From an uncultured Subdoligranulum sp. (GTDB lineage: Bacteria; Bacillota_A; Clostridia; Oscillospirales; Ruminococcaceae): 7,057 nt of DNA. A program made the position numbers and the translations under genes. This document shows, piece after piece, positions 1-5,928 of this stretch (position 1 is the stretch's first letter; the number at the start of each line of letters is the position of its first letter). Below the pieces are notes generated by a model, which did not search any database, had not been told where the DNA came from, and saw nothing but the letters and a program-made list of their open reading frames with translations. The stretch covers positions 1 to 7,057 of the forward strand of contig NZ_CALADU010000230.1 of assembly GCF_937890665.1 (NCBI RefSeq). The letters run 5' to 3'.

Positions 1-1020
1 GAATCGGTGAAGTGGTCGTGGTGATCGTGGGCTACCTCGTCCAGATGGCTGCCGGGCATGACAGGTTGCCGGTTAACGGCATCGGCGCAGGCCTGATCCA
101 ACGCTACCGGGTCAAAGCTGGCGAACATGCCTACATCGGGTACGATAGGCACATCATTCTCGGCGTGGCAGTCACAGTAGGGCGATACATCGATGACCAG
201 ATTGATGTGGAACTGGGGACGACCGCTGACGACCGCCTTGCTGTACTCGGCGATTTTGCAGTTTAGGATATCGTTGCTTTCATCCTGCGCGGGGCAGACG
301 GCATCCATCGGGCAGACACCGATGCACCGGCCGCAGCCTACGCACTTGTCATGATCAATGCTGGCCTTGTGGTCGACGATGTGGGGACCATCGTGGGCGC
401 AGATCTTGACGCAGCGGCCGCATCCAATGCAGGCGTCCTGATTGACATAGGGCTTACCGGCACTGTGCATCTCCATCTTGCCGGCGCGGGAACCACAGCC
501 CATGCCGATGTTTTTCAGTGCACCGCCGAAGCCGGTGCATTCGTGCCCCTTGAAGTGGGACAGCGTGATAAACACATCGGCGTCCATGACGGCCCGGCCG
601 ATCTTGGCTTCCTTAACATAGGTGCCGCCCTCCACCGGAACCAACACCTCATCGGTGCCTTTCAGGCCGTCGGCAATGATCAACATGGCAGCCTGTGGAG
701 AAAGGCGAAAAACCATTCGTATAGGCAGCGTCCATGTGATCCAGCGCGTTTTTGCGTCCGCCTACATACAGGGTGTTGCAGTCCGTCAGGAACGGCTTGC
801 CGCCCAGCTCCTTGACCACCTTGACCACGACTGCCGCATAGTTGGGCCGCAGAAAAGCTAGGTTGCCCGGCTCGCCGAAGTGAATCTTAATGGCGGTGAA
901 TTTGTTAGAAAAATCGATCTGTCCGATCCCGGCGGTCTTGATGAGCCGCTCCAATTTCTGGGGCAGGTTCTCATTGAACGAGGTACGCAGATCGGTGAAA
1001 TACACTTTCGATGCAGACAT
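1..1020 (-). pseudogene. DUF362 / 4Fe-4S ferredoxin-domain protein, frameshifted and cut by the left edge
   Basis: DUF362 proteins with a ferredoxin module are cytoplasmic, carry two [4Fe-4S] clusters, and have no firmly established reaction; a redox role is inferred. The protein starts MSASKVYFTDLR at 1020. An AGGAGG ribosome binding site (complement of 1028-1033) lies 7 bases before the ATG. The first frame is typical of the family (KIHFGEPGNLAFLRPNY, then STGCHV) but ends at a stop near 649. The rest continues in another frame from about 680 to position 1, including SHFKGHECTGFGGALKNIG. Two cysteine motifs follow: CIGCGRCVKIC (399-431) and CVGCGRCIGVC (312-344). Removing one A from the AA at 682-683 restores GCHVIIADGLKGTDE and a single frame of about 339 visible codons; the C-terminus lies outside the window. 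It ends in a His-rich stretch (HDHHDHF). Family assignment is confident. Whether the break is real or a sequence error cannot be decided here. Confidence 0.85.
312..431 (-). other. Twin [4Fe-4S] ferredoxin motifs within the DUF362 gene
   Basis: Two CxxCxxCxxxC motifs lie in the same minus-strand frame: CIGCGRCVKIC at 399-431 and CVGCGRCIGVC followed by P at 312-344. The spacing is that of a bacterial 2x[4Fe-4S] ferredoxin fold, and all eight cysteine ligands are present. This part of the gene is therefore intact at sequence level, although it lies after the frameshift. Confidence 0.85.
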
Positions 1021-1058
1021 GAATACGCCTCCTGTTTGGTGTGTTTGCTCTTGGCTTT

Positions 1059-1087
1059 ATTGTAAAGTACCCACGTCCAAAATGCAA
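1059..1087 (-). promoter_or_regulatory. Sigma-A-type promoter for the DUF362 gene
   Basis: Read on the minus strand, a -35 box TTGCAT (1082-1087) and a -10 box TACAAT (1059-1064) are separated by exactly 17 bases. Transcription would start near 1052, about 30 bases before the ATG at 1020, leaving room for the AGGAGG site. The match is good at both boxes and the position suits the gene, but it is predicted by eye only. Confidence 0.6.
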
Positions 1088-1126
1088 CTATCCCCTTAGC
1101 AAAACTGCAAATTTTATGGCTTGCCC

Positions 1127-1155
1127 TTGCGCCTGTGCAGTAAATGGGGTACAAT
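1127..1155 (+). promoter_or_regulatory. Sigma-A-type promoter for the glycan operon
   Basis: A -35 box TTGCGC (1127-1132) and a -10 box TACAAT (1150-1155) are separated by 17 bases. The inferred start, near 1162, gives a leader of about 55 bases before the ATG at 1218. It faces away from the DUF362 promoter, and their -35 boxes are about 40 bases apart. A regulator bound between them could affect both, but no clear operator is visible. Confidence 0.6.
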
Positions 1156-1180
1156 ACAAAAAGGATTATCCAAACAAACA

Positions 1181-1201
1181 GCCGTCCACAAACGGGACGG
1201 C
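1181..1201 (+). promoter_or_regulatory. Leader hairpin upstream of the operon's first gene
   Basis: GCCGTCC (1181-1187) pairs perfectly with GGACGGC (1195-1201) around a 7-base loop. It would form in the 5' leader, about 20 bases after the inferred transcription start and just before the AGGGG ribosome binding site (1206-1210). No T-run follows it on the plus strand, so it is not a normal intrinsic terminator. It could stabilise the mRNA or tune translation. No known riboswitch or leader class is recognised. Confidence 0.45.
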
Positions 1202-1217
1202 CTACAGGGGAAAAGCA

Positions 1218-2843
1218 ATGAAACAATCTTTACAACCCGACTGGCGTTCTCGCCTATGGCAAGCACTGCCTTGGCTGTGGATGGCGGCGGGCTATCTGTT
1301 GGATCTGTGGTATCAGTTGGTGCCGGGGCGTTGGATCGTAGACTCTGATCTGGCATCTGAGATGGTGTTGGCGGATCTGCTCAATCAGGAGGGCAGCATA
1401 ATCAGTACCAACTGGTATTATTCTACCGAATTGAAGGTCGTCAATCTGCAATGGTTTTACCGTTTGGGGTTGATGCTCTTCCCGAATGATTGGCATCTTG
1501 CGCGAACTTTCGGCATGATGATCACCTTGGCCTTGTATGCGGCGGTTTTGGTGTTGCTGGCACATTTCGCAGGGCTGGGGCGCGCCGGCCTTTGGATGGC
1601 AGGAACTCTCATGTGGCCTTTTGGGCAGCATTATTTGGTTTATGCCATTTATGGGGGCTACTATCTCGTTTACACCTTCTTCTACATCCTCATTTTGGCG
1701 CTGATCCTTCGCAGTCAGGACAGGTCTTCCCGGTCTTGTGTCCGGCTGTGGATCCTTGCCTGTGTGGTGGCGGCTATCTCTGGTGTAAACGGCGTCAAAC
1801 AGCTCATGGTATTCCACGCGCCGCTGCTGTTGGCATCGGCCATTGTGCTGGCCTTGGCATTGCATGATTGCGGGAAGACAGAATGGCGCGGAGCGTTGGC
1901 AGCCTGCCGGGCGCAGGTGCGGCTCTTTGTAGCCTCCATTTTGACGGCGGCGGCCTGCGCGGCAGGGTATTTCCTCAGCAATTCGGTGTTGTCGAAACTG
2001 TACGACGTCAAATCTTACAATTTTATCGCCTGGAACCGCTCGGACGACTGGTTCACGTTGGACCGCGTTATCATGGACTTTTTCCACGAGTTCGGCTACC
2101 AGAACGGGGCACTGCTCTTCCATTTCAGTGGCATTGCTACCGGTATTGGCCTGTTGTTGGGCGTATTCATGGCCTTCTGTATGGTCCGCTTGCTGCTGCG
2201 CCTGCGCACGCTGCGTACTACCGATCAGATCCTCGTACTCTTGCTGATCTGCATGGTGGCGGTGTGTGGTGTTTGTTACACCTACTTCCAAGAATATTAT
2301 CTGTATTTCTGGCTGATGAACCTGCCCATCGGCATCGCGGTGATGGCAGTGGAACTCAAAACCGAGCGATTCCACCTGCCCGGTGTGCGGCAGGCAGCGG
2401 CAGTCGCGTTGGCCTGCGCGTTTACGGTGTGTGCGGTACACACGGTGCGCCGGGAAATCGAAAAGCCTTCGCTGGCCCACAAGGGGCTGGATACGGTGGC
2501 GGCTTGGCTGGTGGACAATGGGTATACCGAGGGCTATGCTACCTTCTGGAACTGCAATGCGATGATCGAATTGTCCAGTGGACAGTTGGATGTTTGGACG
2601 CTGGCCAACCTGAGCGATGATGCGTCGCCGGACTGGCTGCAGAAAAAGGATCATCTGACCACAGACCCCGAGCATCCTTTCCTGCTGGTGGATACTCAGG
2701 AGGACGGTCCCGCCGAGGAAATGGGGCTGGTGCAGTATGGGGACTGCGAGAAGGTCTACGAAGATGACCGGTATGTGATCTATGCTTTTGATTCCGCGGC
2801 GGATGTACACGCTGCGGCTGCGGCAGCCCGTGCCGCGGACTGA
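1218..2843 (+). CDS. Polytopic membrane protein, GT-C-type glycosyltransferase-like
   Basis: This 541-residue protein has a basic N-terminus, about 11 hydrophobic segments (near 17-36, 98-118, 122-142, 146-165, 176-193, 198-217, 233-254, 295-325, 336-357, 358-378 and 391-410) and a soluble C-terminal domain of about 125 residues predicted outside. An acidic motif, VDSDLASE (D42, D44), sits in the first extracytoplasmic loop. GT-C enzymes that use polyprenyl-phosphate sugars keep catalytic acidic residues there. This architecture suggests transfer of a lipid-linked sugar on the outer membrane face, but I recognise no exact family, so function is inference. The start at 1218 is chosen because AGGGG (1206-1210) lies 7 bases upstream and the promoter at 1127-1155 precedes it. 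The frame is open further upstream to 1041, but that start would lie before the promoter. It is the first gene of the glycan operon. Alternatives are a polysaccharide polymerase or another surface-glycan membrane protein. Confidence 0.75.
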   Translation: MKQSLQPDWRSRLWQALPWLWMAAGYLLDLWYQLVPGRWIVDSDLASEMVLADLLNQEGSIISTNWYYSTELKVVNLQWFYRLGLMLFPNDWHLARTFGMMITLALYAAVLVLLAHFAGLGRAGLWMAGTLMWPFGQHYLVYAIYGGYYLVYTFFYILILALILRSQDRSSRSCVRLWILACVVAAISGVNGVKQLMVFHAPLLLASAIVLALALHDCGKTEWRGALAACRAQVRLFVASILTAAACAAGYFLSNSVLSKLYDVKSYNFIAWNRSDDWFTLDRVIMDFFHEFGYQNGALLFHFSGIATGIGLLLGVFMAFCMVRLLLRLRTLRTTDQILVLLLICMVAVCGVCYTYFQEYYLYFWLMNLPIGIAVMAVELKTERFHLPGVRQAAAVALACAFTVCAVHTVRREIEKPSLAHKGLDTVAAWLVDNGYTEGYATFWNCNAMIELSSGQLDVWTLANLSDDASPDWLQKKDHLTTDPEHPFLLVDTQEDGPAEEMGLVQYGDCEKVYEDDRYVIYAFDSAADVHAAAAAARAAD

Positions 2844-2852
2844 CCGAAAAAT

Positions 2853-2868
2853 CCCGCCTAGCGGCGGG
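2853..2868 (+). promoter_or_regulatory. Intercistronic GC hairpin
   Basis: CCCGCC (2853-2858) and GGCGGG (2863-2868) form a perfect 6-bp stem with a 4-base loop TAGC, between the stop of the GT-C-like gene and the ribosome binding site of the amidotransferase gene. No U-run follows on the plus strand, so it is more likely a processing or stability element than a terminator. On the minus strand the stem is followed by ATTTTT, as in a weak reverse-facing terminator, but no minus-strand gene here needs one. Confidence 0.4.
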
Positions 2869-2888
2869 CTGTGTAAAGGAGAATGACG

Positions 2889-4007
2889 ATGCGTTACTGC
2901 AAAAAATGTACGATGCCTGATACCCGTCCCGGCATTACCTTTGACGCTGAGGGTGTGTGCAGCGCCTGCCGCCACTACGAAAACCGTAAAAATGTGGACT
3001 GGGATGCCCGTTTCAAGGAGTTTGAGGCCTACTGCAACAAATACCGTGGCATGAACGGCCCCGGCGGTTATGACTGCGCCGTGGCAGTGTCGGGCGGCAA
3101 GGACAGTCATTTTCAGGTCTGGATGCTCAAGGAAGTCATGCACATGAACCCCATCCTGTTCAGTGTGGAGGATAATTTCCCCATGACGCAGGCGGGCGTT
3201 CATAACCTGAAGAATATCAGCGAGGAATTTGGCTGCACCATTATCTCCTGCAAGCCCAACATCAAGGTGCAGAAGATCCTCATGCGCAAATTCTTTGAAA
3301 AGTACGGCAAACCCACTTGGTATGTGGACCGTCTGATTTACACCTTCCCGCTGCATATGGCGGCTAAATTCAATACCCCTATGCTCTGCTACGGGGAAAA
3401 TGTCAGCTTTGAGTACGGCGGCAACGCCGATAAAGAAACCTACTCGGCTATGGATCAGATCGAAAATGGCGTGGCCGTGGGCTTCCCCATGGAAGAATTG
3501 GTGGGCGACGGCGTCACGGAAAAGGACTTGAGCCTGACCATGGCTCCCAGTGCTGAGGAGCGGGCGAAGCTGGATCCCTTCTATATGAGCTACTTTGTGC
3601 CGTGGAATAGCTATAAAAACTACCAGATCGCCAAGGCACATGGCTTCCACGATTTGACCCATGAGTGGGATCGCACCCACCATGCGGAAAACTTTGACCA
3701 GATCGATTCCCGCGCCTATCTGGTGCATTCTTGGCTGAAGTATCCCAAGTTCGGTCATGCGGCGGCCACCGATTACACCGCCCGCTACATCCGCTACGGC
3801 ATGATGACCCGGGAAGAGGCCATTCCCATCATCAAGGAGCGGGACGGCAAACTGGACCCCCTCTGCGTGCGGGACTTCTGCGACTTCTGCGGTTATACCG
3901 AGAGTGAGTTCTGGGCCATCATGGACAAGTTCTACAATCGCGATTTGTTTGAAAAGAACGACTGCGGCGAATGGGTGCTGAAAGACCCCATCTGGAAACA
4001 GGGCTGA
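2889..4007 (+). CDS. N-acetyl sugar amidotransferase (WbpG/PseA-like)
   Basis: This 372-residue cytoplasmic enzyme belongs to the N-acetyl sugar amidotransferase family. Members use ATP and ammonia to turn a sugar N-acetyl group into an acetamidino group for surface glycans or flagellin glycosylation. The PP-loop ATP-binding motif SGGKDS is at residues 68-73. The N-terminus has paired cysteines (C4, C7, C24, C27) next to the family-like start CKKCTMPDTRPG, and C326, C331 and C334 form a second cluster near the C-terminus; metal binding is inferred. Length is normal and no key motif is missing. An in-frame ATG at 2883 lies 1 base from the AGGAG (2877-2881), too close, whereas 2889 has 7-base spacing and begins MRYCKKC as homologues do. 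It follows the GT-C-like gene by 45 bases and its stop overlaps the small gene's earliest start. WbpG is known to work with HisH- and HisF-like ammonia suppliers; none is in this window. The sugar is not identifiable from sequence. Confidence 0.9.
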   Translation: MRYCKKCTMPDTRPGITFDAEGVCSACRHYENRKNVDWDARFKEFEAYCNKYRGMNGPGGYDCAVAVSGGKDSHFQVWMLKEVMHMNPILFSVEDNFPMTQAGVHNLKNISEEFGCTIISCKPNIKVQKILMRKFFEKYGKPTWYVDRLIYTFPLHMAAKFNTPMLCYGENVSFEYGGNADKETYSAMDQIENGVAVGFPMEELVGDGVTEKDLSLTMAPSAEERAKLDPFYMSYFVPWNSYKNYQIAKAHGFHDLTHEWDRTHHAENFDQIDSRAYLVHSWLKYPKFGHAAATDYTARYIRYGMMTREEAIPIIKERDGKLDPLCVRDFCDFCGYTESEFWAIMDKFYNRDLFEKNDCGEWVLKDPIWKQG

Positions 4008-4012
4008 TGCAG

Positions 4013-4213
4013 ATGAACGAACAGGAACAACTGGCCGCCTACCGGGCTATGCAGGCGGCTATTCAACAGGAATATGACCGCGCAGCGGACAAGATGGCAG
4101 CCCTGAAAGCGCAGGGCAAAGAAAAAACCGCCACCTACCGCCAACTGTTCGCCCGCAAACTGACGCTGAGCGAACTGCTCAGTTGGTATAAAACCTACGG
4201 GTTGGTACCGTGA
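4013..4213 (+). CDS. Small helical hypothetical protein (66 aa)
   Basis: I do not recognise this family. The product is soluble, charged, and rich in Ala, Gln, Lys and Glu (for example AAYRAMQAAIQQEYDR, then KMAALKAQGKEKTATYRQLF), so it is probably mostly alpha-helical with possible coiled-coil character. It has no signal peptide, membrane segment or cysteine pair. Two starts are possible: ATG at 4007, sharing a base with the upstream TGA, or ATG at 4013. AGGG at 4000-4003 is 3 bases from the first and 9 from the second, so 4013 is preferred, giving MNEQEQ. Its TGA (4211-4213) overlaps the GTG of the next gene by 4 bases. Tight coupling on both sides indicates co-expression with the sugar amidotransferase and the ligase and may mean a partner or regulator of one of them; that is inference. 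It is probably a real gene, given the exact junctions and normal codon use. Confidence 0.7.
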   Translation: MNEQEQLAAYRAMQAAIQQEYDRAADKMAALKAQGKEKTATYRQLFARKLTLSELLSWYKTYGLVP

Positions 4214-5790
4214 AGCGGAAAATAGGAACGGTCATCCAGACAGATGGGCAGCAGCGTGTTTTCTCGTGGCCTGCCCTTGGGGCGGACGCGTTGGCGTTAG
4301 CCTTGGCGGTAGGGCTGCCACTGTATATGCCCAATGGCTATGTGGAGCTCATCGGCCATAAATTTGATTTACTGCTGCGCTGCACAATGATAGCCATGGT
4401 ATGGTTGGCGTTAGCATGCTTTTGGAAAAATCGGCGCAAAACGGCATTGCGCCGGTTTTCCTTTGTCTGGTTATGGCCGATAGGACTTTGCCTTTGTTAT
4501 ACCGCCGCCTGGTATTTTGCGCAGGACCGTTATACAGCGCTATGGGGACTCAGCGGGCGCAGCAATGGGTTGATGCTCTATCTGGCTTGCACGGTGGTCT
4601 ATCTGATCGTAGCCGCAGCAGGTACCGCCGAAGGTGCATGGCTGGTTCTGCGGGTGTTGGTGGCCGTGGGGTGCGTGGTGACGGGCATCAGTTGGCTGAA
4701 TTACTGGATGATCGACCCATTGGATGCCTATTACACCTTTTTACCCGATACGGGCGAGCTGTTTTTGGGGACAGTAGGCAATATCAACTTTTATGGGGCG
4801 CTGCTGTGCCTATGTGTGCCGCTGGCGGTGGGGGACTATCTGCGTGGTACGCGTCAAGTAGGGGGCCGCTATGCGGTAGCATTGTGGCTTTGCAGCGGTC
4901 TGCTTTGCGCGGGCAGTGATGCGGCTTGGCTTGGCTGCGCAGTAGCGGGACTGGTCTTTTGCTGCACCCGCAAAACCACCACCCGAACTTTGGGGCGTGG
5001 AGCAGCGCTTTGCGCGGGCCTAACGGCAATAGCACTGATTACTGGTTTTGGCGCCAATATATGGGTGACTCGTGCGGCACTTCGTACTGTTTCGGCGTGG
5101 TTGGCTAGACCATTGGTTGGCATCCCGCTGTTGGTGCTCTTTCTTCTGGCGACCATTTTTCTGTCCCGGTGCCGTTCCCGCCCGGCGGCTGCCTTTATGA
5201 AAGGAACCGTGGCGGTGCTTTTGCTGCTGATCGTGGTCTTGTTTGTGGTGGCCAACGTGTGGCAGGGGGGACCAGAAGCTCTTGCGGCACTGCGGTTTGG
5301 CGAACATTGGGCTTCCAACCGCGGGTATGTATGGAAACTGCTGTGGATCACCTACACGCAATATATGACGCCGCTGCAAAAACTCATTGGCATGGGTGGC
5401 GATGCGGTGAAGGCAAGACTGTATCATGATATGGGGTCTGTTCAGTATATGATCCTGATCAACGGCGAGGCTTTTGACTCTGCGCACAATGAATTTTTGC
5501 AGCATCTGATCTGCGGCGGCGCGTTGGGACTGCTTTGTTGGTGTGGTTTTTGCGTAGCGGCACTCCGCCGAGGATTCCGGAATCATCCCGCGTTAGGGGC
5601 GGCACTGTTGGCCTATATCGTTCAGTCTTTCTTCAGTATCAGTATGCCGGGGGTATTTCCGCTGGTGTTTGTACTGGCTGGATTGGCAAAACCGGAGCCG
5701 ATCATCGAGCAAAAAGAAATTTGTACCCGATTGGCAGCAGGCGGCACATTGCTGTTTGCGGCAGCTCTCTCTCTTCTGCTCATACCGTGA
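4210..5790 (+). CDS. O-antigen ligase / Wzy_C family membrane protein
   Basis: This 526-residue polytopic membrane protein has about 11-13 hydrophobic segments and a large loop near 351-430. Family members join or polymerise undecaprenyl-linked glycans on the outer face of the cytoplasmic membrane. Matching motifs are SGRSNG (115-120), GNINFYGALL (190-199), SDAAW (236-240), the loop motif WASNRGYVWK with R371 and W375, and SAHNEFLQH with H426 followed by a Gly-rich helix (GGALG). In WaaL-type ligases a conserved Arg and a His in the periplasmic loop are needed for activity; R371 and H426 are the likely equivalents. The start is GTG at 4210, overlapping the previous TGA by 4 bases, with a weak GGG at 4199-4201, so expression probably depends on translational coupling. 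It is the last gene of the operon. In a Gram-positive host without lipopolysaccharide, its acceptor would be wall polymer, protein or a growing glycan, so polymerase and ligase cannot be told apart here. Confidence 0.85.
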   Translation: MKRKIGTVIQTDGQQRVFSWPALGADALALALAVGLPLYMPNGYVELIGHKFDLLLRCTMIAMVWLALACFWKNRRKTALRRFSFVWLWPIGLCLCYTAAWYFAQDRYTALWGLSGRSNGLMLYLACTVVYLIVAAAGTAEGAWLVLRVLVAVGCVVTGISWLNYWMIDPLDAYYTFLPDTGELFLGTVGNINFYGALLCLCVPLAVGDYLRGTRQVGGRYAVALWLCSGLLCAGSDAAWLGCAVAGLVFCCTRKTTTRTLGRGAALCAGLTAIALITGFGANIWVTRAALRTVSAWLARPLVGIPLLVLFLLATIFLSRCRSRPAAAFMKGTVAVLLLLIVVLFVVANVWQGGPEALAALRFGEHWASNRGYVWKLLWITYTQYMTPLQKLIGMGGDAVKARLYHDMGSVQYMILINGEAFDSAHNEFLQHLICGGALGLLCWCGFCVAALRRGFRNHPALGAALLAYIVQSFFSISMPGVFPLVFVLAGLAKPEPIIEQKEICTRLAAGGTLLFAAALSLLLIP

Positions 5791-5824
5791 CGGGAAAAAT
5801 GTTGTAAAAAGTAAAAAACAAAAG

Positions 5825-5845
5825 AAAAAATTGTGAATTTTTTTT
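5825..5845. promoter_or_regulatory. AT-rich inverted repeat, possible UP element
   Basis: A6TT (5825-5832) and AATTTTTT (5836-5843) form a perfect 8-bp inverted repeat around GTG, and the T-run extends to 5845. It ends one base before the -35 box at 5847. A- and T-tracts in this position can act as an UP element contacting the RNA polymerase alpha subunits, or as a regulator site. With no GC in the stem it would be a poor terminator for the upstream operon. Confidence 0.4.
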
Positions 5846-5846
5846 C

Positions 5847-5875
5847 TTGAAAAGCGTATGGAAAAGCGCTAAGAT
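5847..5875 (+). promoter_or_regulatory. Strong sigma-A-type promoter for the surface-protein gene
   Basis: A -35 box TTGAAA (5847-5852) and a -10 box TAAGAT (5870-5875) have a 17-base spacer, close to consensus. Transcription would start near 5882, leaving a leader of about 46 bases. A direct repeat GAAAAGCG at 5849-5856 and 5861-5868 overlaps the -35 box and spacer with a 12-base period, and could be a regulator site. The surface-protein gene therefore has its own promoter. Confidence 0.7.
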
Positions 5876-5928
5876 AGAAGAGCTTTCGGTTATAGAAAAA
5901 TGTATCAGATGAAAAGAGGAAGAACGAC

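Noticed and set aside
351..815. Plus-strand open frames opposite the DUF362 gene
   Set aside because: The minus strand encodes recognisable ferredoxin motifs here; the plus frames show no family features or ribosome binding sites.
1099..1112. GCAAAA/GCAAAT near-direct repeat between the divergent promoters
   Set aside because: Too short and AT-rich to separate from chance.
1041..1217. Longer N-terminus for the GT-C-like protein
   Set aside because: The extension would cover the promoter and leader, lacks a good ribosome binding site, and encodes Cys-rich sequence unlike a membrane-protein start.
1254..3758. Very long open frame on the minus strand (over 800 codons) opposite the GT-C-like and amidotransferase genes
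   Set aside because: It spans two clear plus-strand genes, has no plausible domains, and its translation is His/Gln/Arg-rich as expected of an antisense shadow of biased codons.
5791..5846. Intrinsic terminator after the ligase gene
   Set aside because: The only hairpin is made entirely of A-T pairs; the T-run after it is long, but the stem is too weak to call a terminator.
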